Assembly: GCA_025965815.1 (NCBI GenBank)
Contig: JAOPWF010000726.1
Span: 1-10,569 of the forward strand
Direction: 5' to 3'
DNA from: Mycobacterium sp.
Lineage (GTDB): Bacteria > Actinomycetota > Actinomycetes > Mycobacteriales > Mycobacteriaceae
DNA length: 10,569 nucleotides
Below are positions 1 to 6,416 of the stretch, one piece after another. Under the pieces are notes generated by a model that saw only the letters and a list, made by a program, of their open reading frames with translations, ran no database searches and had not been told where the DNA came from. The stretch's first letter is position 1, and each line of letters begins with the position of its first letter. Made by a program: the position numbers and the translations under genes.

Positions 1-267
1 ACTGACCCGCCACCGGGAAAGGAACGCATGGTCGGCATCGACGCGACCCACGCCTGGGCGGCGGTATGGACACCGCAGAACCAGTGGCTGGGGTTCGACC
101 CCACCAACGATCAGATGGTCGACGAGCGCTACATCACCGTCGGCTGGGGCCGCGACTATGCGGACGTTCCCCCGCTGCGTGGCATCATCTACACCGATTC
201 CGAGCGCAGTGTCATCGACGTCGCGGTGGATGTGGCGCCGTTCGAAGGGGGAGTTCTGCGTGCGTGA
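1..267 (+). CDS. Transglutaminase-like protein, C-terminal fragment
   Basis: The reading frame is open from the first base, so the gene starts upstream of the window and only its last 88 codons are seen. The ATG at 28 is an internal methionine, not a start. The segment carries two parts of a transglutaminase-like (papain-fold) active site: the His block DATHAW and the Asp block GFDPTND; the catalytic Cys would lie upstream. The following VGWGRDYADVPPLRG stretch is typical of bacterial members of this family, which form or break amide bonds. Its stop (265-267) lies inside the start of the next gene, so the two are translationally coupled. In mycobacteria and many proteobacteria this protein is encoded near alpha-E and circularly permuted ATP-grasp proteins (family knowledge). 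From memory it corresponds to M. tuberculosis Rv2569c. The fold call is firm; the substrate is unknown. Confidence 0.85.
   Translation, partial: TDPPPGKERMVGIDATHAWAAVWTPQNQWLGFDPTNDQMVDERYITVGWGRDYADVPPLRGIIYTDSERSVIDVAVDVAPFEGGVLRA
245..253 (+). promoter_or_regulatory. Ribosome binding site of the metallopeptidase gene
   Basis: AAGGGGGAG lies 6 nt upstream of the GTG at 260, inside the end of the transglutaminase gene. It favours GTG 260 over the longer in-frame start at 158. The protein made from 260 begins directly with the zinc ribbon, and the extra residues from 158 look like an antisense-free shadow of the upstream gene. Confidence 0.7.
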
Positions 268-1321
268 TTTCATCTGTCCGAATTGCGGGCAGCATCTGGC
301 ATTCGAGAACTCGGTGTGCCTGTCGTGCGGTAGCAAGCTGGGCTTCTCCCTCGACGACATGGCGCTGCTGGTCATCGCCAAGGGTCCGGAGAGCGAGCAC
401 GGCGGCGCAGTGGATGCCAGTGAGTACCAGCTGTGCGCGAATCTGCATCTGGCCGAGTGCAATTGGCTCGTCGAGAAGGGTCCGGTCCGGCAGCTGTGCC
501 GGTCGTGCGGCCTGACCCGCACCCGCCCCAACGACGCCGACACCGTGGCGCTCGCGGCGTTCGCGACCGCGGAGAAAGCCAAGCGCCGGCTGATCGCCGA
601 ACTGCACGAGCTGAAGCTGCCGATCGTCGGCCGTGACGAGGACCCCGACTACGGGCTGGCGTTCGACCTGCTGTCCAGCCGGTTCGAGAAGGTGTTAACC
701 GGGCACGACAACGGCGTGATCACCCTCGATCTCGCCGAGGGCGACGACGTGCACCGCGAGCAACTGCGCATCGCGATGGACGAGCCGTACCGCACGCTGC
801 TCGGACACTTCCGCCACGAGATCGGGCACTACTACTACTACCGCCTGGTCCGCACGTCGCCGGCGTACTCCGAGCGCGCCCAGGAGTTGTTCGGCGACGC
901 CGAGGCCGACTACCAGGCGGCGCTGGACCGGCACTACAGCGAAGGGGCGCCTCCGGGCTGGGAGCAGAACTACGTCTCCTCCTACGCCACCATGCATCCC
1001 GCCGAGGACTGGGCCGAGACCTTCGCGCACTACCTGCATATCCGCGACACCCTGGACACCGCCGCGGCCTTCAGCTTCGCCCCGGCGAATGCGACACTCG
1101 AGCGACGGGCGTTGGGCCCCAGCGGGTTCGACTCCCTCATAGAGATGTGGCTGCCGCTGGCGTGGGCACTGAACATGGTGAACCGCTCGATGGGTCGCCA
1201 CGACCTCTACCCGTTCGTGTTGCTCGCCCCGGTGCTGGAGAAGATGCGGTTCATCCACACCGTCATCGACGAGGTGACCTCCGACCCGCAGAAGCTGGCA
1301 GCGGCCGCCGGCGGGGGATAG
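260..1321 (+). CDS. Zinc-ribbon HExxH putative metallopeptidase
   Basis: A 353-residue protein starting at GTG 260 and overlapping the upstream stop by 8 nt. The N-terminus holds a zinc ribbon (C6-x2-C9 and C20-x2-C23), and a second cysteine set (C59, C67, C80, C83) suggests another metal site. The core has the zinc-protease motif HEIGH at residues 186-190, followed by four tyrosines; E253 in the HPAEDWAETFAHY block is a plausible third zinc ligand. This architecture matches the 'putative zinc-binding metallopeptidase' family with an N-terminal zinc-ribbon (DUF2248-type), and from memory M. tuberculosis Rv2568c. No signal peptide or membrane segment is seen, so it is probably cytoplasmic. The coupling to a transglutaminase-like gene suggests both act on the same peptide or isopeptide substrate (inference). 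Proteolysis is predicted from the motif; the target is unknown. Confidence 0.88.
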   Translation: MRDFICPNCGQHLAFENSVCLSCGSKLGFSLDDMALLVIAKGPESEHGGAVDASEYQLCANLHLAECNWLVEKGPVRQLCRSCGLTRTRPNDADTVALAAFATAEKAKRRLIAELHELKLPIVGRDEDPDYGLAFDLLSSRFEKVLTGHDNGVITLDLAEGDDVHREQLRIAMDEPYRTLLGHFRHEIGHYYYYRLVRTSPAYSERAQELFGDAEADYQAALDRHYSEGAPPGWEQNYVSSYATMHPAEDWAETFAHYLHIRDTLDTAAAFSFAPANATLERRALGPSGFDSLIEMWLPLAWALNMVNRSMGRHDLYPFVLLAPVLEKMRFIHTVIDEVTSDPQKLAAAAGGG

Positions 1322-1338
1322 TCCTGCGTCACCCGGAA

Positions 1339-1362
1339 ATTCGAGTAGTCGACTACTCGAAT
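1339..1362. repeat. 24-bp perfect palindrome, operator-like
   Basis: The half-site ATTCGAGTAGTC is followed at once by its exact reverse complement, with no loop; the centre lies between 1350 and 1351. It sits 17 bp after the metallopeptidase stop and 31 bp before the ATG of the FAD monooxygenase. A loopless dyad of this length resembles a dimeric repressor site more than an intrinsic terminator: there is no U-tract and no loop. It could be the operator of a TetR-, GntR- or MarR-type regulator, none of which is encoded beside it. I do not recognise the motif. Confidence 0.7.
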
Positions 1363-1393
1363 CGCCTGAGGGCGGCGGCGCGATGCTTGCCGG

Positions 1394-2776
1394 ATGGGGA
1401 AAATCGGTGATCACGCAATCGTTCTCGGGGCGAGCATGTGCGGCCTGCTCGCGGCCAGGGTGCTGGCCGACTTCTACGACGACGTCACCGTGGTCGAACG
1501 CGACGTCCTCGGCGACGATCCGGTAAACCGGCGGGGTGTGCCACAGGGCAGGCACGCGCACGCATTGCTCGGACGGGGCTCGCACACCCTGGCCGAGCTG
1601 TTCCCCGGACTGCTCGAGGAACTGGTCGCCGACGGCGCACCGGTGTGGGACGACGGCGATCTGTCCCAGCTGTACATCTTCTTGGGCGGACACCGGATGG
1701 TCCGGTCCGGGATGCTCAAAGATCCCAGCACCATGACTATCTATTTCCCGAGCAGACCCTTCCTGGAGTGTCACGTTCGGCGGCGCCTGCTCGCCATACC
1801 CAACGTCACGATGCTCGATGGCCACGATGTGGCCGAGTTGACAGCAACCTTCGACGGCGACCGGGTCACCGGGGCCCGGGTGGTAGACCGTGACGGCGGC
1901 GGAACACGGTCGTTGACAGCGGATCTGGTTGTCGACGCGACGGGGCGTGGGTCCCGCACACCCGCGTTTCTGGAAAGCCTCGGCTACGAGCGGCCCGCGG
2001 AGGACCAGGTGGTGGTGCACCTGGCGTACGCAAGTCAGATGCTGCGAATACCACGCGGCGTTGTGCACGAGAAGATGGTCGCAGTCGGAGCATCACCGGA
2101 CCAGCTCACCGGTATGGCCCTGGCGGGGTACGAGAACGACACCTGGATGTTCACCGTCGGCGGCATGATGGGGCATGAGCCGCCCGTCGACCAAGCCGGC
2201 ATGGTCACTTTCGCCGAGGACGTCCTACCGGCTCACCTGGGACCGATATTGCGAGCGGCCGAACCACTCGGGGAGGTGGCCCGCTACCGGGTTCCGTCCA
2301 ATCGCTGGCGCCGCTACGACAAAATGCGCCGACTCCCGAAGGGCCTCTTGGTGTCCGGCGACGCGATCTGCAGTTTCAACCCGGTCTACGGCCAGGGGAT
2401 GACGATGGCTGCCCTCGATGCGCTGGTGTTGCGGGACTGCCTGCGCCGCGGCGGCCACGACCTGCCGAAGCGATTCTTCGCCTCCTCCGCCAAGCGCATC
2501 GGAGTCGCCTGGCAGATGGCGACCGGATCCGACCTGACACTTCCCGAGGTGGAGGGCAGGCGAACCCGCTCGATGCGGTTCACCAACGCATATACCGACC
2601 GGGTGCTCGCAGCCGCCGAATCGGATCTACTGGTGGCCGAACGGTTCCTGCGGGCGATGCAGTTGATCGACCCCGCATCCAGCCTGCTGCGCCCCAGCGT
2701 CCTGCGCCGTGCCGCCACCGTCGGCCGCAGGCGGAAAGCCACGTACGCCGCTCCCGCGGTCCACGCCACCACCTGA
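1394..2776 (+). CDS. FAD-dependent monooxygenase / oxidoreductase
   Basis: A 460-residue flavoprotein of the para-hydroxybenzoate hydroxylase / geranylgeranyl-reductase-like superfamily. The N-terminal Rossmann motif is seen as GASMCG (12-17), with the ribose-binding acidic residue E35 in VTVVERD. RRGVPQGRHAHALL, near residue 45, is typical of a large actinobacterial oxidoreductase subfamily. DLVVDATGRGS begins at 177, and the second FAD motif G322-D323 lies in LVSGDAICSFNPVYGQGM. Such enzymes use FAD and usually NAD(P)H to hydroxylate, epoxidise or reduce hydrophobic substrates. Here the substrate is unknown, and neighbours give no biosynthetic context. No membrane segment is evident. ATG 1394 puts the Rossmann strand right at the N-terminus, as usual; no good ribosome binding site precedes it, so translation may be weak or leaderless. 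The palindrome at 1339-1362 probably controls it (inference). Confidence 0.85.
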   Translation: MGKIGDHAIVLGASMCGLLAARVLADFYDDVTVVERDVLGDDPVNRRGVPQGRHAHALLGRGSHTLAELFPGLLEELVADGAPVWDDGDLSQLYIFLGGHRMVRSGMLKDPSTMTIYFPSRPFLECHVRRRLLAIPNVTMLDGHDVAELTATFDGDRVTGARVVDRDGGGTRSLTADLVVDATGRGSRTPAFLESLGYERPAEDQVVVHLAYASQMLRIPRGVVHEKMVAVGASPDQLTGMALAGYENDTWMFTVGGMMGHEPPVDQAGMVTFAEDVLPAHLGPILRAAEPLGEVARYRVPSNRWRRYDKMRRLPKGLLVSGDAICSFNPVYGQGMTMAALDALVLRDCLRRGGHDLPKRFFASSAKRIGVAWQMATGSDLTLPEVEGRRTRSMRFTNAYTDRVLAAAESDLLVAERFLRAMQLIDPASSLLRPSVLRRAATVGRRRKATYAAPAVHATT

Positions 2777-2865
2777 GCCCGGACCCCGGATGACCAACGG
2801 CTGAGGCGTATCTCGCGCCACCGGGCCGAAGAGTGGACCGGGCCTGCACGGGAAGCATCGTCGGC

Positions 2866-3447
2866 ATGACCGCTAATCGAACCGCCGCCCCACCGATACC
2901 GATCCCGCGCGGCGCCAACCCCGACGGGGACGGCATCGTGGTGGGCACCGGACCAGCAGATGTCGAGGCCTACATCGACTTCCAGTGCCCGTTCTGCAAG
3001 CAGTTCGAGCTGATGACCGGGCCCACCCTGGACCGGCTGTTGGCCGATGAGCTGATCACCTTCACCCGCCATCCGATGAACTTCCTGGACGCCGTTTCGC
3101 CCACCGCCTACTCGAGCCGCGCGGCCGCCGCCTCCGGAGCGGCATCGGATGCCGGAATGTTCCACGAGTACGCCCGGGCCCTGTTCGAATACCAGCCGCC
3201 AGAGGGCGGACCGGGTCTGACCGACGGACAGCTCGTCGAAGTCGGCCAGGGGATCGGCATCACCGACCCCGCGTTCGCGGAGACGATCCGCCGGGGCACC
3301 TACATTCCCTGGCCCTCCTACGTCACCGAGCGCGCGGTACAACGCGGTATCGCCGGCACACCGAGCGTTTTCGTTCGCGGCATCCCGGTCGCGGCCCGGC
3401 CCGGACCCATCGTGGGCGCCGTCGAACAGGTACTCAGCGGGACGTAG
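2866..3447 (+). CDS. DsbA-like thioredoxin-fold protein (CPFC)
   Basis: A 193-residue thioredoxin-fold protein of the DsbA/thioredoxin_4 group. Redox motif C41-P42-F43-C44 follows the strand VEAYIDFQ, and the conserved cis-proline loop is T165-P166 in GTPSVFVRG. Between them is a helical insert of the DsbA type. I chose ATG 2866 because GGGAAG lies 10 nt upstream; a GTG at 2833 would add 11 residues of no recognisable character. There is no signal peptide, lipobox or membrane segment, unlike exported mycobacterial DsbA-like proteins, so a cytoplasmic thiol-disulfide oxidoreductase or isomerase-like role is more likely. It lies 89 bp after the FAD monooxygenase on the same strand and may be cotranscribed. 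Its stop is 3 bp from the stop of the convergent gene. Partner unknown. Confidence 0.85.
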   Translation: MTANRTAAPPIPIPRGANPDGDGIVVGTGPADVEAYIDFQCPFCKQFELMTGPTLDRLLADELITFTRHPMNFLDAVSPTAYSSRAAAASGAASDAGMFHEYARALFEYQPPEGGPGLTDGQLVEVGQGIGITDPAFAETIRRGTYIPWPSYVTERAVQRGIAGTPSVFVRGIPVAARPGPIVGAVEQVLSGT

Positions 3448-3450
3448 CCC

Positions 3451-4113
3451 TCAGCCCCGGGCGACCGCCTTGACGGCGTCCTCGATGGGCGTGTCGCCGC
3501 TGATCAACTCCAGCGTGCGGCGGGCGGTGCCGGGCTCCAGCAGGAGCGCCGACAGGACCGCGGCGACGTCGTCGCGGGGCACGTCGCCCGAGCCGGTGTG
3601 CTCGGCCAGCGCCACCCTGCCGGTGCCGGGGTCGTCGGTGAGGTGTCCGGGTCGCAGTATCGTCCAGTCCAGGCCGGCGCGGGCGCTGATATTGGCGTCC
3701 GCTGCGGCTTTCGCGCGCAGGTAGGCGGCGAAGACCGGGTCGGTGCCTTCCGGCGGTTCGCGGTCGGCACCCATCGAGGAGATCACCAGGTAGCGCCGCA
3801 CCCCGGCCGCCTCGGCCGCGTCGGCGAACAGGATCGCCGCCGCCTTGTCGACGGTGTCCTTGCGGGCGATTCCGCTGCCCGGACCCGCACCTGCGGCGAA
3901 CACGGCCGCGTCGGCGCCCTGCAGATGCCGGGCGACTTCCTCGACGGTTGCCGACTCCAGGTCGCAGATCACCGGCTCGGCGCCCGCGGCGCGCAGGTCG
4001 TCGGCCTGCTCGGGTTTTCGGATGATTCCCACTGCCTCATCGCCGCGCCCGACGAGCAGCCGCTCGAGCCGCAGCGCGATCTTTCCGTGCCCACCCGCGA
4101 TGACGACGCGCAT
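3451..4113 (-). CDS. NAD(P)-binding atypical SDR (NmrA/NAD(P)H-binding type)
   Basis: A 220-residue protein that opens with MRVVIAGGHGKIALRLERLL, a Rossmann nucleotide-binding loop (residues 7-13) in which the last glycine of GxxGxxG is alanine. The block VISSMGAD starts at 110, a YxxxK pair is present as Y131/K135, and LDWTILRPGHLTD (148-160) is typical of NmrA-like and SDR_a5-type proteins (the YwnB/HSCARG family). These are short atypical SDRs that act as NAD(P)H-dependent reductases or as redox sensors. The frame stays open upstream to 4254, but the Rossmann strand begins exactly at the ATG at 4113, so I chose it. It is convergent with the DsbA-like gene and divergent (42 bp) from the acyl-CoA synthetase remnant. 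Substrate unknown. Confidence 0.85.
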   Translation of the reverse strand: MRVVIAGGHGKIALRLERLLVGRGDEAVGIIRKPEQADDLRAAGAEPVICDLESATVEEVARHLQGADAAVFAAGAGPGSGIARKDTVDKAAAILFADAAEAAGVRRYLVISSMGADREPPEGTDPVFAAYLRAKAAADANISARAGLDWTILRPGHLTDDPGTGRVALAEHTGSGDVPRDDVAAVLSALLLEPGTARRTLELISGDTPIEDAVKAVARG

Positions 4114-4155
4114 ATCTCGACCGTACGCGCGGGAGCGCTCAGTACCCTCGCCGCG

Positions 4156-4890
4156 ATGGCTTTCGACTATGGCCCACTGCGGGACCGATGGTACCGCGAC
4201 GCTGGTTCTCCGAGCGGACCCTGCTGGGCGCTTCGATGCCGGCGTGACCGACAACGGGGCGGTGCCGGTGACGTTCGTCGTCGGTGAGTCGGTCAGCAGC
4301 CCGACGGTCGCGCAGATCCGCGACGACGCGATGGCGCTGGCCGCGGCGCTACAGCGGCTCGGGATACGCCCCGCCGACGCCGTCGCGGTGCAGCTGACGA
4401 ACCGGGCCGAATGCGCCGCGTTGTATCAGGCGGTGCTGCTGTGCGGGGAAGTCTTGGTGCCGATCGTGCACATTTTCGGCATGGCGGAGGTCAGCCTCAT
4501 TCTGGCCGAGTCGGGCGCGAAGGTGCTGATCATGCCCGACCGCTGGCGCTCGACATCGTCCTGTTGGACGCCGAGCCGGGGGAGGGCTACCTCGCGCTCT
4601 CCGAGCTCGACGCTTCCGGCGATGACTACCTGCGTCCCGCTGAGGAGTCCGAACGACGTCCGCCTGCTGCTGTACACATCGGGCACCACGTCGGCGCCGC
4701 CGGGCCACATCGCCGGGGTGGGCAGCATGCTGCGACCGCTGGTGTCCGGCAGCCGGACGGTGTTCATGGACGGCTGAAGGGCTGAGCATCACCGACCGGA
4801 TCAAGGATGTCATCATCCGCGGCGGCGAAACCATCTCGACGGACCAGATGGAAGACGTGCTGAAGGCGCATCCGGCTGCGCAGGCAGCAC
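4156..4890 (+). pseudogene. Acyl-CoA synthetase (AMP-binding) remnant
   Basis: Pieces of one ANL-superfamily acid-CoA ligase are spread over all three forward frames. MAFDYGPLRDRWYRD reads in frame from 4156, WFSERTLLGA continues in another frame near 4203, and FDAGVTDNGAVPVTFV in the third from about 4232. That frame runs through LTNRAECAALYQAVLLCGE to KVLIMPDRW near 4545, after which LDIVLLDAEPGEGYLALSE reads in a different frame. It returns at NDVRLLLYTSGTTSAPPG, the AMP-binding signature. This is joined directly to HIAGVGSMLRPLVSGSRTVFMDG, skipping tens of residues, then near 4772 to SITDRIKDVIIRGGETIS, the C-terminal hinge motif. Family members have about 500-550 residues; only about 245 remain and the 3' end is lost where the ASCH gene ends. 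No functional enzyme can be made. The intact ancestor would have activated a fatty or other organic acid through an acyl-AMP. Confidence 0.9.
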
Positions 4891-4891
4891 T

Positions 4892-5476
4892 TCAGTCGCT
4901 AGTCAGCTGCCGGAACGCCTTGCCCCGCGGTGAGATCCGGTATCCGACATCCAGACTGATCGTCAGCCCCAATCCCTTGAGCTTGCGGATGTTTCGTTTG
5001 AAGGGCGGCACCTCGAAGCCCATCCGGGCGGCCAGGTCGGGCGCCCGTACCCCTTCATTCGCGGCGATCAACGCAAGCGCCTCGCGGGTCCAGGGCCTGC
5101 CGCGGCTGGCCGCATCCCAGCGATCCAGGCGTCCGCTGATAGCGGCGACGTCGTCGCCGGTGAGGTTGTCGTTCCCGGCCAATTGGGGGCGTTCGTCGGG
5201 GGCCAGGTAGGACACCGCGATGACGTAGGTGTGCCGGGCGGGGCGGCGATCCAGCACGGCCTGCGCGGACTTCGCGTCGGGGAACCCTGCGGCGCGGGCC
5301 TGCGCGGCCGTGACCCGGTAGCTGCCGGGATGCTCCGCGACGGCATCGACCCGGATGGTCCCGGCCGGAGTACGTTGGGTGCCGCCCGGTTTCGCGCGCG
5401 GCGCATCCCACCGGCGCAGCACCAGCGTGATGCCGCCGTCGGCGATCCCGTCGGCGGTTTCCCGGTTGATCAGCAC
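4892..5476 (-). CDS. ASCH-like domain plus winged-helix protein
   Basis: A 194-residue protein, likely starting at GTG 5476. Residues 1-95 resemble the ASCH/PUA-like fold: GGITLVLRRWDAPRAKPGGT followed by RTPAGTIRVDAV is the characteristic strand-turn pattern of ASCH proteins, which are predicted to bind RNA or modified nucleotides. Residues 125-187 look like a winged helix: PWTREALALIAANEGVRA, DLAARMGF, a basic stretch PFKRNIRKLKGLGLT and a wing ending GYRISPRG. The pairing is known to me as an uncharacterised actinobacterial family. It is intracellular, with no cysteines and no membrane segment. The gene is divergent from DUF3097 (68 bp between starts) and runs tail-to-tail into the acyl-CoA synthetase remnant. 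A regulatory role sensing a nucleotide or RNA is inference only. Confidence 0.75.
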   Translation of the reverse strand: MLINRETADGIADGGITLVLRRWDAPRAKPGGTQRTPAGTIRVDAVAEHPGSYRVTAAQARAAGFPDAKSAQAVLDRRPARHTYVIAVSYLAPDERPQLAGNDNLTGDDVAAISGRLDRWDAASRGRPWTREALALIAANEGVRAPDLAARMGFEVPPFKRNIRKLKGLGLTISLDVGYRISPRGKAFRQLTSD

Positions 5477-5544
5477 TCGCCGATCGTATGTCCGCGGTGT
5501 GGCGGAACCGGGGTAGGCGGCTGATCATTCATAGGATCGCTCAC
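5477..5544. promoter_or_regulatory. Divergent intergenic region, ASCH gene / DUF3097 gene
   Basis: This 68-bp gap separates the two divergent starts, so promoters for both must lie here or inside the genes. AGGA at 5533-5536, 8 nt before GTG 5545, is the ribosome binding site for the DUF3097 gene and supports that start. I see no convincing -35/-10 pair. Confidence 0.4.
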
Positions 5545-6279
5545 GTGGCTGATCGCTATGGCACCGACGTCCTCGCCGGAGACCCGCACGGGCCCAGGAG
5601 GGTCCGCTCCACGGAGCAGCCGGTTGAGCTCGGCATGGTCGTCGAGGATGCGCAGACAGGCTATGTGGGTGCGGTGATCCGGGTGGAATTCGGGGGAGTC
5701 GACCTCGAGGACCGGCACGGCCGCTGCCGGAACTTCCCGCTCGGTCCGGGATTCCTGCTCGAGGGCCGACCGGTCATCCTCACGCCGCCGCGTCGCGCCG
5801 CGCCTTCCGGCGCCAACCGCACGGCGTCCGGTTCGGTCGCGTTGCCGGGCGCCCGTGCGCGAGTGGCGCTCGCCAGCCGGATCTATGTCGAGGGCCGCCA
5901 CGACGCCGAACTCGTCGAGCAGGTGTGGGGCGACGACCTGCGGATCGAGGGCGTCGTCGTCGAGCACCTCGGTGGCGTCGACGACCTCGTCGACATCGTC
6001 CGGGACTTCCGGCCCGGTCCGGGGCGCCGGCTCGGTGTGCTCGTCGACCACCTGGTCGCGAGCTCCAAGGAGACGCGCATCGCCGACGCCGTCCGGCGCG
6101 GACCCGGCGGCGCCGACACGCTCGTCGTGGGTCACCCGTATGTGGACATCTGGCAGGCGGTGAAGCCGGGCCGGGTCGGCCTGCGGGCATGGCCCACCGT
6201 GCCGCGCAACGTGGAGTGGAAGCACGGCGTGTGCGAGGCACTCGGCTGGCCGCACGCCGACCAGGCCGACCTCGCGTAG
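5545..6279 (+). CDS. DUF3097 family protein, truncated by in-frame TAG
   Basis: As read, 244 residues from GTG 5545, where the protein begins MADRYGTDVLAGDPHGPRR, the usual start of DUF3097 proteins. AGGA lies 8 nt upstream. Residues 113-121 read IYVEGRHDA, followed by VEQVWGDDLRIEG. This resembles the first motif of a TOPRIM domain (conserved E116, D120), and LGVLVDHLV (163-171) could be the degenerate second motif with only one acidic residue. DUF3097 has no established function to my knowledge. The frame is stopped by TAG at 6277-6279, yet the same frame continues for 35 family-like, GC3-rich codons to TGA at 6387. The full-length form would be about 280 residues, the usual family size. 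So this is a recent nonsense allele, a readthrough case, or a sequencing error. It lies 29 bp upstream of rarA, same strand, possibly cotranscribed. Confidence 0.85.
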   Translation: MADRYGTDVLAGDPHGPRRVRSTEQPVELGMVVEDAQTGYVGAVIRVEFGGVDLEDRHGRCRNFPLGPGFLLEGRPVILTPPRRAAPSGANRTASGSVALPGARARVALASRIYVEGRHDAELVEQVWGDDLRIEGVVVEHLGGVDDLVDIVRDFRPGPGRRLGVLVDHLVASSKETRIADAVRRGPGGADTLVVGHPYVDIWQAVKPGRVGLRAWPTVPRNVEWKHGVCEALGWPHADQADLA

Positions 6280-6387
6280 GCGTGGCGGCGCATCCGCGGC
6301 GGCGTCCGCGACTGGACCGACCTGGAGCCCGCGCTGATCGGCCGGGTCGAGGAGCTCATCGACTTCGTCACGCAGCCGGCGCCATGA
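6280..6387 (+). other. Severed in-frame C-terminus of the DUF3097 gene
   Basis: Directly after the TAG, in the same frame, 35 codons read AWRRIRGGVRDWTDLEPAL then IGRVEELIDFVTQPAP and end at TGA 6385-6387. The sequence matches the normal C-terminus of DUF3097 proteins as I know them, and 34 of 35 codons end in G or C. No start codon with a ribosome binding site opens it, so it is not a gene of its own. Confidence 0.8.
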
Positions 6388-6416
6388 CCGTCGGTGGTCC
6401 GTGGTAAGCCTGGACC

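Noticed and set aside
695..2068. Long open frame of 457 codons on the minus strand across the metallopeptidase and monooxygenase genes
   Set aside because: It is antisense to two genes with clear domain motifs, spans the intergenic palindrome, and its product has no recognisable domain; such frames are common in GC-rich DNA.
3440..3460. Bidirectional terminator between the convergent DsbA-like and SDR genes
   Set aside because: Only 3 bp separate the stop codons and no inverted repeat with a loop is visible there.
3845..4777. Continuous plus-strand frame that could be taken for an intact CoA ligase gene
   Set aside because: Its first part is antisense to the SDR gene, and ligase homology leaves and re-enters this frame; the AMP-binding region is fused by deletions. 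It is part of a pseudogene.
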